Source of the DNA: Gammaproteobacteria bacterium
Lineage (GTDB): Bacteria; Pseudomonadota; Gammaproteobacteria; Pseudomonadales; Pseudohongiellaceae
Assembly (NCBI GenBank): GCA_016762995.1
Contig: JAESUT010000057.1
Span: forward strand, 6,310-27,052
Reading direction: 5' to 3'
DNA: 20,743 nt
The notes under the pieces were generated by a model. That model did no database searches. It was not told the origin of the DNA and was given only the letters and a program-made list of their open reading frames with translations. Both the position numbers and the translations under genes were made by a program. Shown one piece after another: positions 14,701 to 20,743 of the stretch (position 1 is the first letter of the stretch; every line of letters starts with the position of its first letter).

Positions 14701-15840
14701 ATGGAAAAAGCACCTATCAACTGGACGAATATGCTGCTGTTTAGCCTGACCCCTGCGCTTGCCCTATTACTTGTGCCTGCGTATGGCTATTTTTACGGCT
14801 ACGATCTCTATGAGTGGGTGGTATTCGTACTTCTGATGGGTTTTTGTGGCATGTCCATAACCGCCGGCTACCACCGCCTGTGGTCACACAAAGCCTATAA
14901 GGCACACCCATTAATTCGAACCCTATTTGCTTTGGGAGGCGCCTGTGCACTGCAGAACGACATCTTGACCTGGGCATCGGGGCATCGCCGCCATCACCAA
15001 TTTGTGGACAACAACGACCGCGACCCTTATTCAGCCAGCCGTGGATTCTGGTTTTCTCATATCGGATGGATTTTGCGCAACTACAAAAGTGGCGCAGAAG
15101 ACTATTCGAATGTTAAAGATTTAATGAAAGACCCAATCGTAGTTTGGCAGAAAAAACACTACCTGATTCTGCTCTTGATAATGAATATTGGCCTACCGGC
15201 ATTTCTTGGATTTATTCATGGCGATATTATCGCCGGGATATTGCTAGGCGGCCTTCTCCGCTTAGTCTTGAGCCAACATGTTACGTATTTGATAAATTCC
15301 ATAGCACATATGTGGGGCCGACAGCCCTACAGCGAGAATAGTTCGGCTAGAGACAACCCAATTCTGGCATTTTTTACCTATGGCGAGGGTTATCATAATT
15401 ATCATCACAGTTTTCAATGGGACTATAGAAACGGCATTTGCTGGTGGCACTTTGATCCAACGAAATGGATGATAAGCCTGCTCTCTTTCGCCGGCCTAAC
15501 TCGCGATCTTAAACGCTGTAATCCTGCACAGATAGAGAAAGCCCGGCTCGCGCTTCAATACCGTAAAGCGACTGAGAAATGCGAGCACTTCGATATGCCG
15601 GAGAGCTGGAGACTGCGACTGGAAACTGAATACGAACAGCTGCTACAGACTCTGCAACTCTGGACCGAACACAGGCAGGCTTGGTACGAGGCCCGGGGCA
15701 AGCAATTGCAGGAAAGCCTCAATTCGCTTGATCTGCTGCAGCTAAAGCATGGCTATAAAGAAGTCCACTATCGACTGAAGGCGCAAAAACAGCGCTGGCA
15801 CCATCTACTGCGGGATCTGGCACAGCCACAACTGACCTAA
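14701..15840 (+). CDS. Acyl-CoA delta-9 fatty acid desaturase, membrane-bound
   Basis: A 379-residue integral-membrane di-iron desaturase. The three His boxes are present: H58-RLWS-H63, H95-RRH-H99 and H232-NYH-H236, plus NSIAH (199-203) that supplies a further ligand in the stearoyl-CoA desaturase family. Hydrophobic pairs lie at about 12-30, 38-55, 154-171 and 176-192. The C-terminal third (about 270-379) is a charged helical extension with long amphipathic stretches, as in the DesB type of Pseudomonas, where it would be cytoplasmic. The enzyme inserts a cis-9 double bond into saturated acyl chains using O2 and reductant, adjusting membrane fluidity. ATG 14701 has AGGA 9-10 bases upstream. 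It is a single gene; a cold-response link is suggested only by its neighbour with a cold-shock domain. Confidence 0.92.
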   Translation: MEKAPINWTNMLLFSLTPALALLLVPAYGYFYGYDLYEWVVFVLLMGFCGMSITAGYHRLWSHKAYKAHPLIRTLFALGGACALQNDILTWASGHRRHHQFVDNNDRDPYSASRGFWFSHIGWILRNYKSGAEDYSNVKDLMKDPIVVWQKKHYLILLLIMNIGLPAFLGFIHGDIIAGILLGGLLRLVLSQHVTYLINSIAHMWGRQPYSENSSARDNPILAFFTYGEGYHNYHHSFQWDYRNGICWWHFDPTKWMISLLSFAGLTRDLKRCNPAQIEKARLALQYRKATEKCEHFDMPESWRLRLETEYEQLLQTLQLWTEHRQAWYEARGKQLQESLNSLDLLQLKHGYKEVHYRLKAQKQRWHHLLRDLAQPQLT

Positions 15841-15876
15841 CTACTCGCTATTCTCGTAAACGGAATAGTTACTACC

Positions 15877-15903
15877 GCGTTATAGTCTGTAGAGCTATAC
15901 CGC
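15877..15903 (+). terminator. Stem-loop after the desaturase, possible terminator
   Basis: GCGTTATAG and CTATACCGC form a 9-bp stem with one mismatch around a 9-base loop, 37 bases after the desaturase stop. There is no clear T-run behind it, so termination is uncertain. An additional shorter stem (CTATTC / GAATAG) lies just upstream at about 15848-15868. Confidence 0.35.
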
Positions 15904-15919
15904 TTCGATTGGGGGTAGT

Positions 15920-15949
15920 AGATTTGGGCCGCTAAGATTTGGGCCACTA
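15920..15949. repeat. 15-bp tandem duplication upstream of the thioredoxin operon
   Basis: AGATTTGGGCCGCTA is followed directly by AGATTTGGGCCACTA, 14 of 15 bases identical, 125-155 bases before the tlpA-like start. It might be a double protein site or just a slippage product. It is in the same position relative to its gene as the 16-bp tandem before the desaturase, but the sequences are unrelated. Confidence 0.75.
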
Positions 15950-16073
15950 AGTAGTCACGGCTATCACAAGCAATGAGATTCTGGCAGAATTGCCTACTCG
16001 TTACGACCCTAGCGTCCGTAGACTAAAGACACACACTACTCACTAGCTCAAAGGCTTATCAGAAGGAAACGAC

Positions 16074-16583
16074 ATGAATATCAAGCAGAAATCACAAATG
16101 CTAGCCCTGTTGGCGCTTACTGCAGTTAGCACATCTGCCTGGGCCGTGGAGGAAGGCGATAGCGCACCCATTTTCGACCTACCCTCTATCTATGCTGACC
16201 ATCCAGCTATTAGCACGGCGAGCCTTGAAGGGAAGACCGTCTTCGTGGATTTCTGGGCCTCTTGGTGTGCGCCATGCCTTACTTCACTACCGCTTTATAA
16301 TGATATGTACCACAAATACAAAGATCAGGGCTTGGAGATAGTCGCTATCAACGTCGACAATCCAAGTGAAGACGGATTGGACTTTCTTCTCGATACGCCC
16401 TTGGATTTCTTGATACCAGCAGACCCCGATGGCGAAGCTGCCGAGTTGTTCGAAGTAATCGGTATGCCGACGTCTTATCTGATAGAGCCCGATGGTACGG
16501 TCAAGCTAGTGCACATGGGTTTTCGGTCTGGCGACATTGAAATGATTGAAGAAGCGATACAAGATTCTCTAGGCGGCAACTAG
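16074..16583 (+). CDS. TlpA/ResA-like periplasmic thioredoxin
   Basis: A 169-residue exported thioredoxin-fold protein. A signal peptide ends at WAVE (around residue 24). The active site is W64-C65-A-P-C68 in VDFWASWCAPCLTSLP, with the cis-Pro loop GMPTSYLI (P132). The inserted segment typical of TlpA/ResA lies between the two. It would reduce or shuffle disulphides of specific periplasmic partners. ATG 16074 has AAGGA 7 bases upstream. It is the first gene of a four-gene operon with DUF4266, DUF3570 and ApbE-family genes, 32 bases from the next gene; the Cys-rich tail of the DUF4266 protein is the obvious candidate substrate, as an inference. Confidence 0.9.
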   Translation: MNIKQKSQMLALLALTAVSTSAWAVEEGDSAPIFDLPSIYADHPAISTASLEGKTVFVDFWASWCAPCLTSLPLYNDMYHKYKDQGLEIVAINVDNPSEDGLDFLLDTPLDFLIPADPDGEAAELFEVIGMPTSYLIEPDGTVKLVHMGFRSGDIEMIEEAIQDSLGGN

Positions 16584-16615
16584 CTGCCTGAGCACTTAAC
16601 GAGGAGGCACCTCCA

Positions 16616-16834
16616 ATGCGAGCACTGCGCAGCACCCTACTTCTGTCGATTTGCAGTCTACTGCTAATCTCCTGCGCCGATGTACGAGCTTGGGAACGTG
16701 GCTATCTCGCTAGGGAAGAAATGGCATGGGACCCCGACGCATTGGAAAGCACCCTCAATGATCACATCTTCTTTAGTAAAGAAGCCTCCTCAGGTGGCAA
16801 TAGCGCAGCGGGCGGCGGTTGCGGCTGCAACTAG
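16616..16834 (+). CDS. DUF4266 small lipoprotein with C-terminal Gly/Cys tail
   Basis: A 72-residue lipoprotein. The lipobox is L17-I-S-C20, with Ala at +2, which would favour sorting to the outer membrane. The mature part holds the family pattern AWERGYLAREEMAWDPDALESTLNDHIFFSKEASSGG and ends in GGGCGCN, with C69 and C71. DUF4266 proteins are nearly always encoded next to DUF3570 genes; their job is not known. The vicinal-type Cys pair at the extreme C-terminus could bind a metal or form a redox pair served by the thioredoxin encoded just upstream. ATG 16616 has a strong GAGGAGG, but CCTCC right after it can pair with GGAGG, so the ribosome site may be masked. The DUF3570 gene follows 14 bases downstream. 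Confidence 0.85.
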   Translation: MRALRSTLLLSICSLLLISCADVRAWERGYLAREEMAWDPDALESTLNDHIFFSKEASSGGNSAAGGGCGCN

Positions 16835-16848
16835 CACCCTGATCTCAT

Positions 16849-18006
16849 ATGAAGAACAGCGCCTCTCGCAGCATTATCGCACTTTCTAGTACCGCTCTAG
16901 CGTTGCCTGGCATCGCTCTAGCCGATGCACCGCCTACGCAGAGCACCATCTCCTACAAATTATCGAACTATCAGGAGGACGATCTCGCCCGCAGTGAGGC
17001 GCCATTAGGAGAGCTGGAACGCTATGACATCGACGTTCATCAGTTTCAATTGATTTCTCCGCTCGGTCGTAAACTGTCTGTGCAGGTGAGCGCGAGCTAC
17101 GAATCGCTCAGCGGCGCGTCACCGTGGTTCACGAGTCGTGGTCTGGATGGCGAACCCATCGTTAACTTGAGCGGACCAAGCGGCATCAGTGACCGACGTT
17201 CAGAACTTAGTGTCGGCAGTCGCTACTATCTAGATAACGGTAGCTTCGCCGGGAACATTGGCTACTCGGAAGAGAACGACTATAGATCCGTCTACTTCGG
17301 TTTGAATGGAGAACGGCACTACAATAACGACCTAACCACCGTCTCGGCGGGCCTGAGTTATTCATCCGACAAAATATTTCCAACCGATGCAGCCCTCTTC
17401 AATCGTGTCGAAGAGGATGACAAGCAAAGCACCTCCCTTTTCGTTTCCGTCAGCCAAATTATTAATCAGGTATCTAGTTTTCAATCGACGTTGAGTGTTA
17501 CGGAACTATCTGGATTTTTAAGCGACCCCTATAAACTTAGAGACATCAGACCCGATGACAAAACGCAGATAGCATGGAGCAACTCCTACAGAAGGTTCTT
17601 CGTTTCTGCAAATGCCGCGCTCCATGTTAACTACCGTTACTACCACGACGATTTTGGCATCAGCTCTCACACCAGCGACCTATCTTGGCACCAAAACCTC
17701 GGGAGAGATTTTCAACTAGTACCTACTCTTCGTTACTACAGCCAATCTGCGGCGAATTTTTTTACCAACGTCGATGACTTCCTTAAACCTACAAGCGAAT
17801 ATCAATCCAGCGACTACCGTCTCTCGTCATTCGGCGCTATTAGTGGGGGCTTTTCCGTAATTGCAGACATGGGCTCTTGGAAGACCACGATAACTATCGA
17901 ACGCTACCTGGCAAATGATAAGTATTCCGCCTTTGAGGTATCCAAACCAAGCACAGCGCTAATTAAATACAACCGCGTATCGCTAGGTATCGATTTCCGC
18001 TTTTAG
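16849..18006 (+). CDS. DUF3570 outer-membrane beta-barrel protein
   Basis: A 385-residue protein with a signal peptide ending near ALA (about residue 25) and then a long run of alternating hydrophobic, aromatic-rich strands; the sequence ends in VSLGIDFRF, with the C-terminal Phe typical of outer-membrane barrels. This fits the DUF3570 family. Residues 85-91 read E-S-L-S-G-A-S, close to the D-x-x-(S/T)-G-A-(T/S) site that ApbE enzymes flavinylate, and an ApbE-family gene is next. No function is established for the family. The ATG 16849 has no clear Shine-Dalgarno sequence and lies 14 bases after the DUF4266 stop, so translation is likely coupled. The next gene begins 50 bases downstream. Confidence 0.85.
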   Translation: MKNSASRSIIALSSTALALPGIALADAPPTQSTISYKLSNYQEDDLARSEAPLGELERYDIDVHQFQLISPLGRKLSVQVSASYESLSGASPWFTSRGLDGEPIVNLSGPSGISDRRSELSVGSRYYLDNGSFAGNIGYSEENDYRSVYFGLNGERHYNNDLTTVSAGLSYSSDKIFPTDAALFNRVEEDDKQSTSLFVSVSQIINQVSSFQSTLSVTELSGFLSDPYKLRDIRPDDKTQIAWSNSYRRFFVSANAALHVNYRYYHDDFGISSHTSDLSWHQNLGRDFQLVPTLRYYSQSAANFFTNVDDFLKPTSEYQSSDYRLSSFGAISGGFSVIADMGSWKTTITIERYLANDKYSAFEVSKPSTALIKYNRVSLGIDFRF

Positions 18007-18056
18007 GCGATGCCTGCCTACGCTGCTATGCATTTCTATCAGACCCAAATTCGACT

Positions 18057-18968
18057 ATGAACCCGACGCTAAAGCATTTCTCATTCAAGGCCATGGGAAG
18101 CTTCTGTGAGATTCAACTATTTGATACCTCACGCATCCGTGCCAAAAACGTTGTCACGCAGCTTATCGACGAAGTTGCGCGCTTGGAAAAAAAATACTCG
18201 CGCTTTCGAAAAGATAGCTTCCTCAGCAAGATTAACGCCTCCGCGGGAAACAAACTCGGCTTGGCTATCGATGACGAAACTCAATCACTCATCACTCATG
18301 CGTTGAACTGCTTTGAACAAAGCGATGGGCTATTTGATATAACCGCTGGCGCGCTAAATGAAATTTGGGATTTCAAGAAGGCACTCGTTCCCAGCCAGTC
18401 GCAGATAAACGCAGCTCGTGCACATGTTGGACTACACAAGATATCCTGCAAAAATTCCCACATTCATCTGCCGCGAGGTATGCAGATAGATTTTGGAGGC
18501 ATCGTGAAAGAGTATGCGGCCGATTCCGTTGCCCGCCTAGCGCGCAGCTTAGGCGCCGAACATGGCCTAGTGAATTTAGGCGGCGATTTCAGTGTCATAG
18601 GAGCGCAGCCCGGGGGTAAACCTTGGATCGTAGGCATCTCTAGCCCGATTTCTGCCGGCGGCATCATGACCAAGATCAACCTCCACGACGGAGGCCTCGC
18701 AAGTAGCGGAGACTATGAACGCTTTTTCATGCACGAGGGGCTGCGTTATAGCCACATTCTAAACCCGATGACAGGCTGGCCTTCTGATGGCCTCCGCGCA
18801 GTAAGCATTGCTGCAAATTTGTGCAGCCTCGCAGGTTCGGCAGCAACGATAGCGATGCTAATGGACGAGCTTGAGGCAAAAACCTGGCTGGAGGATTCGG
18901 GGCTTTCGTACGTTTACATGGATAGCGAAGAATTGATTGGAAGTGCCGGTCTAAACTCGAATAATTAG
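18057..18968 (+). CDS. apbE: ApbE-family FAD:protein FMN transferase homologue
   Basis: A 303-residue ApbE-fold protein: MGSFCEIQL (13-21), YSRFRKDSFLSKIN (47-60), DITAGALNEIW (94-104), DFGGIVKEYAAD (145-156), NLGGD (173-177) and HILNPMTGWP (233-242). ApbE enzymes attach FMN covalently to Ser/Thr of target proteins. Two oddities: there is no signal peptide or lipobox, and no in-frame start codon lies upstream before the DUF3570 stop, so the protein appears cytoplasmic; and the metal-binding motif ADAxxT is here A-G-S-A-A-T (259-264), with Gly for the expected Asp. I recall a subgroup with an AGS version, so this may be normal for it. The start lacks a good ribosome site. The stop overlaps the srkA stop on the other strand by 4 bases. 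Confidence 0.88.
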   Translation: MNPTLKHFSFKAMGSFCEIQLFDTSRIRAKNVVTQLIDEVARLEKKYSRFRKDSFLSKINASAGNKLGLAIDDETQSLITHALNCFEQSDGLFDITAGALNEIWDFKKALVPSQSQINAARAHVGLHKISCKNSHIHLPRGMQIDFGGIVKEYAADSVARLARSLGAEHGLVNLGGDFSVIGAQPGGKPWIVGISSPISAGGIMTKINLHDGGLASSGDYERFFMHEGLRYSHILNPMTGWPSDGLRAVSIAANLCSLAGSAATIAMLMDELEAKTWLEDSGLSYVYMDSEELIGSAGLNSNN

Positions 18969-19954
18969 ACGAGACGCAGGGTTGGCTCATCCAGTAAAAA
19001 GAGTTGCTCACGCAGTTCCGTTATGTGCTCTGCCCAATAGCGCTCGGTATTGAACCAGGGAAAACTCATAGGAAAGGCAGGGTCTTCCCAGCGGCGTGCC
19101 AACCAGGCGGCGTAGTTCATCAACCGCATCGTGCGCATGGATTCCACTAACTCCAATTCTGACGCCCTGAAATTATGAAACTCGTTATAGCCCTCAACCA
19201 ACTCTAACAATTGCGCCTGCTGTTGATTGCGATCGCCGGACAACATCATCCATATATCTTGGATCGCCGGCCCGGTCATGGTGTCATCGAAATCGACAAA
19301 ATGGGGTGTCTCGTCCTTCCACAACACATTTCCCGGATGACAGTCTCCATGGATGCGTAGTTTTTGCACCTCACCATGGGCTGCGAAGCGCTGCTGAATC
19401 TTATCGACCAGATCTTGGGAGACGGTTTCGTAGGCTGGGCGCATATCGCGGGAAAGGAAATCGTTCTCTAGAAGAAACTGTCTACTTTGCACGGAGAAAC
19501 GCTCGGCCGTGAGTTCAACTCGATGCTTAAAATCATGAAGCGCACCAACGGCATGGATACGACCGACAAAACGCCCCATGACCAACAGATTATCCAAATT
19601 ATCTAGTTCAGGTGGGCGTCCTAAAAGTTGCTCGAATACCGAGAAGCGAAAATTCTTGAATTGCTGAAGCGTTCCACCATCCGCAAAATCAATCGGAGGC
19701 ACAACTGGGATTTCTAAATCGACCAGTTCCTGAGTATAGCTGTGCTCTTCGAGTATCTGCTCGGTGCTCCAGCGTTCGGGACGGTAAACCTTGACGATTA
19801 TCGAGGGTTTGTCGACAATCCCAACTTGATAGACACGGTTTTCATAACTATTCAGGGGAAAAATACGTGCATCAGTTTCATAGCCGAGACTCTCTGCAGC
19901 TTCCAAAACGGCAACTGGTGATAACTCAGCATAGGGATGGCTAGAGGATTCCAT
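18965..19954 (-). CDS. srkA: SrkA (YihE), stress-response protein kinase
   Basis: A 329-residue protein of the aminoglycoside-phosphotransferase/HipA-like kinase fold. The nucleotide-binding strand has IIVKVYRPERW (K55), the catalytic loop is H202-G-D204-C-H-P-G-N209 and the metal-binding site is D221-F-D223-D224. NSYENRVYQVG near the N-terminus, FPWFNTERYW near the C-terminus and the length match SrkA/YihE, a Ser/Thr kinase that protects E. coli from stress-induced death, in part through control of the MazF toxin pathway. ATG 19954 lies just downstream of a hairpin (19957-19978) whose 3' arm contains the only nearby GAG ribosome-site bases. The gene converges with the apbE homologue (4-base overlap of the stops) and follows the DUF1820 gene on the same strand. 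Confidence 0.9.
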   Translation of the reverse strand: MESSSHPYAELSPVAVLEAAESLGYETDARIFPLNSYENRVYQVGIVDKPSIIVKVYRPERWSTEQILEEHSYTQELVDLEIPVVPPIDFADGGTLQQFKNFRFSVFEQLLGRPPELDNLDNLLVMGRFVGRIHAVGALHDFKHRVELTAERFSVQSRQFLLENDFLSRDMRPAYETVSQDLVDKIQQRFAAHGEVQKLRIHGDCHPGNVLWKDETPHFVDFDDTMTGPAIQDIWMMLSGDRNQQQAQLLELVEGYNEFHNFRASELELVESMRTMRLMNYAAWLARRWEDPAFPMSFPWFNTERYWAEHITELREQLFLLDEPTLRLV

Positions 19955-19956
19955 CT

Positions 19957-19978
19957 ACTCAGAGACTACTGTCTGAGT
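19957..19978 (-). promoter_or_regulatory. Hairpin at the srkA translation start
   Basis: ACTCAGA and TCTGAGT form perfect 7-bp arms around an 8-base loop; the hairpin ends two bases before the srkA ATG on the transcribed strand and includes the presumed ribosome-binding bases. It may limit translation or act as a partial terminator between DUF1820 and srkA, but it lacks a U-run. Confidence 0.5.
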
Positions 19979-20019
19979 GTTTGATCGGAGAACGCTGTAA
20001 TAAAGTCGACAAGTTCATC

Positions 20020-20355
20020 TCAAGAATCTTTTCGATCTACCTTACTGCCCACGATGGATACGGGGAATGGGGACACGTTATCGCCGCTCGAGATCTTGCT
20101 AACGCCACTCTTCTCGACCTCGTCGATTCGAATGATTGCCTGAATGGGGATAAAACTTCTCTTCACACCACTGAACTCTGCCTTCAGCTTCTCTTCAGAT
20201 GGGTCCACAACAACCTGCGAACGCTCGTCGAAAACATAGTCTTCGATTTCGACAAATCCATATAAATCACTCTGATAGACCTGTTTCACGAATACTTCGT
20301 AGACCTTGCCCTTGTTGAGGAAGGTTATCTTGTAAAGTTCTGAGGAATTTCCCAT
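20020..20355 (-). CDS. DUF1820 family protein
   Basis: A 111-residue cytoplasmic protein of the DUF1820 family, recognisable from ELYKITFLNKGKVYEVFVKQVYQSDLYGFVEIEDYVF, VVVDPSEEKLKAEFSGVKRSFIPI and IIRIDEVEKSGVSKI. No function is known for the family, which is common in gammaproteobacteria. ATG 20355 is preferred over the longer frame starting with GTG at 20451, because the family begins near MGNSSELYK and the upstream 32 residues look like translated noncoding sequence. It is divergent from miaB and lies 65 bases before srkA on the same strand. The C-terminal tail after residue 90 is polar and variable. Confidence 0.87.
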   Translation of the reverse strand: MGNSSELYKITFLNKGKVYEVFVKQVYQSDLYGFVEIEDYVFDERSQVVVDPSEEKLKAEFSGVKRSFIPIQAIIRIDEVEKSGVSKISSGDNVSPFPVSIVGSKVDRKDS

Positions 20356-20524
20356 GACTATCAATCTCTTATACTTTGGACGGCGGCGCTGTAATGGAAC
20401 ATCTTCAGGCGCCCTCAGTGTCTGCATAGGGGCATGTTTTAGCGAGTACACCTAATATCAGGCTAGAAGCTCGAATTTCAAGTCATTATGCGTCAAATCG
20501 TAGTTAAGTACTGCTGATTTTTGC

Positions 20525-20533
20525 TGTTATAAT
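20525..20533 (+). promoter_or_regulatory. Extended -10 promoter of miaB
   Basis: TGT-TATAAT is a full consensus extended -10 element (TG 20525-20526, TATAAT 20528-20533). The -35 is poor (TTAAGT near 20504), as is usual with extended -10 promoters. Transcription would begin near 20540, leaving about 33 bases before the proposed miaB GTG. Confidence 0.6.
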
Positions 20534-20572
20534 TCGCCTCCTTTAGAAATTAGTCCACTGCACGGAAATACT

Positions 20573-20743
20573 GTGAAACCTGAACAGAGTGTCACTCAGC
20601 CTAAAATAGCGCCGGAAATAACCGACAGCCCCACAACTGCGACAAAGAAAGTCTTCATTAAGACCCACGGCTGCCAGATGAACGAGTACGATTCGAATCG
20701 TATGCTCGACCTCCTGAAGGAAACACACAACGCGGAGCTCGTT
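20573..20743 (+). CDS. miaB: MiaB, tRNA-2-methylthio-N6-adenosine synthase (5' part)
   Basis: The first 57 codons of miaB, running off the right edge. [24 protein letters not shown] is the N-terminal UPF0004 signature, with C34 as the first of three cysteines that hold the auxiliary 4Fe-4S cluster. MiaB is a radical-SAM methylthiotransferase that converts i6A37 to ms2i6A37 in tRNAs reading codons starting with U. The start is taken as GTG 20573, giving a 24-residue polar, Pro/Thr-rich N-terminal tail before the conserved domain, longer than in E. coli; no strong ribosome site is visible, so a later start cannot be excluded. Confidence 0.88.
   Translation, partial: MKPEQSVTQPKIAPEITDSPTTATKKVFIKTHGCQMNEYDSNRMLDLLKETHNAELV

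Noticed and set aside
18965..18968. Sequencing error causing the apbE-srkA overlap
   Set aside because: Both proteins reach their expected C-terminal ends; a 4-base overlap of convergent stops is a normal compact arrangement.
20356..20451. N-terminal extension of the DUF1820 protein
   Set aside because: The family begins near MGNSSELYK; the upstream 32 codons start with GTG and have no domain or ribosome-site support.

Overview
The window (about 20.7 kb, moderate GC) looks like a chromosomal segment of a free-living, probably marine, gammaproteobacterium. Supporting this are the PilSR-regulated type IV pilus system with a Pseudomonas-type minor pilin set, a PhoP/PhoQ-like pair, SlyX, SrkA, a DUF1820 gene next to miaB, and an acyl-CoA-type delta-9 desaturase. 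I see no phage, insertion sequence, CRISPR array or RNA gene.

Region 1 (1-9115), type IV pilus. The 3' end of pilR and a fimT run rightward. They converge on a leftward minor pilin operon whose transcription order is fimU-pilV-pilW-pilX-pilY1-pilY2-pilE. Gene order inside the operon is as in Pseudomonas, but the whole operon is inverted relative to pilR-fimT. These genes encode the priming and tip complex of the pilus, with PilY1 as the large von Willebrand A/beta-propeller tip adhesin and several calcium-type loops. Region 2 (9116-9525) is a regulatory spacer between divergent transcripts. It carries a perfect CRP/Vfr-type palindrome, a candidate sigma-70 promoter for the pilin operon and two further palindromes.

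Region 3 (9526-13317): a TSUP-family permease (rightward) converges on a leftward sensory unit. That unit is a glycine-zipper envelope protein, a small exported PepSY-like protein, a PhoP-like regulator and a PhoQ-like kinase. Region 4 (13318-14700): a two-transmembrane protein with a C-terminal cold-shock domain is bracketed by copies of one repeat, one inverted copy upstream and two direct copies downstream, the last ending exactly at the stop codon of slyX. Region 5 (14701-15840) is the fatty-acid desaturase, with a perfect 16-bp tandem repeat and two inverted repeats in its promoter region.

Region 6 (16074-18968) is the most intriguing part: a compact operon of a periplasmic TlpA-like thioredoxin, a tiny DUF4266 lipoprotein ending in a Gly/Cys tail, a DUF3570 outer-membrane barrel and an ApbE-family flavin transferase. 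These families recur together but have no settled function. The barrel contains an E-x-x-S-G-A-S sequence resembling ApbE flavinylation sites, while the ApbE homologue has no signal peptide and lacks an expected metal-ligand aspartate. Region 7 (18965-20743): srkA and a DUF1820 gene run leftward and the start of miaB runs rightward from an extended -10 promoter.
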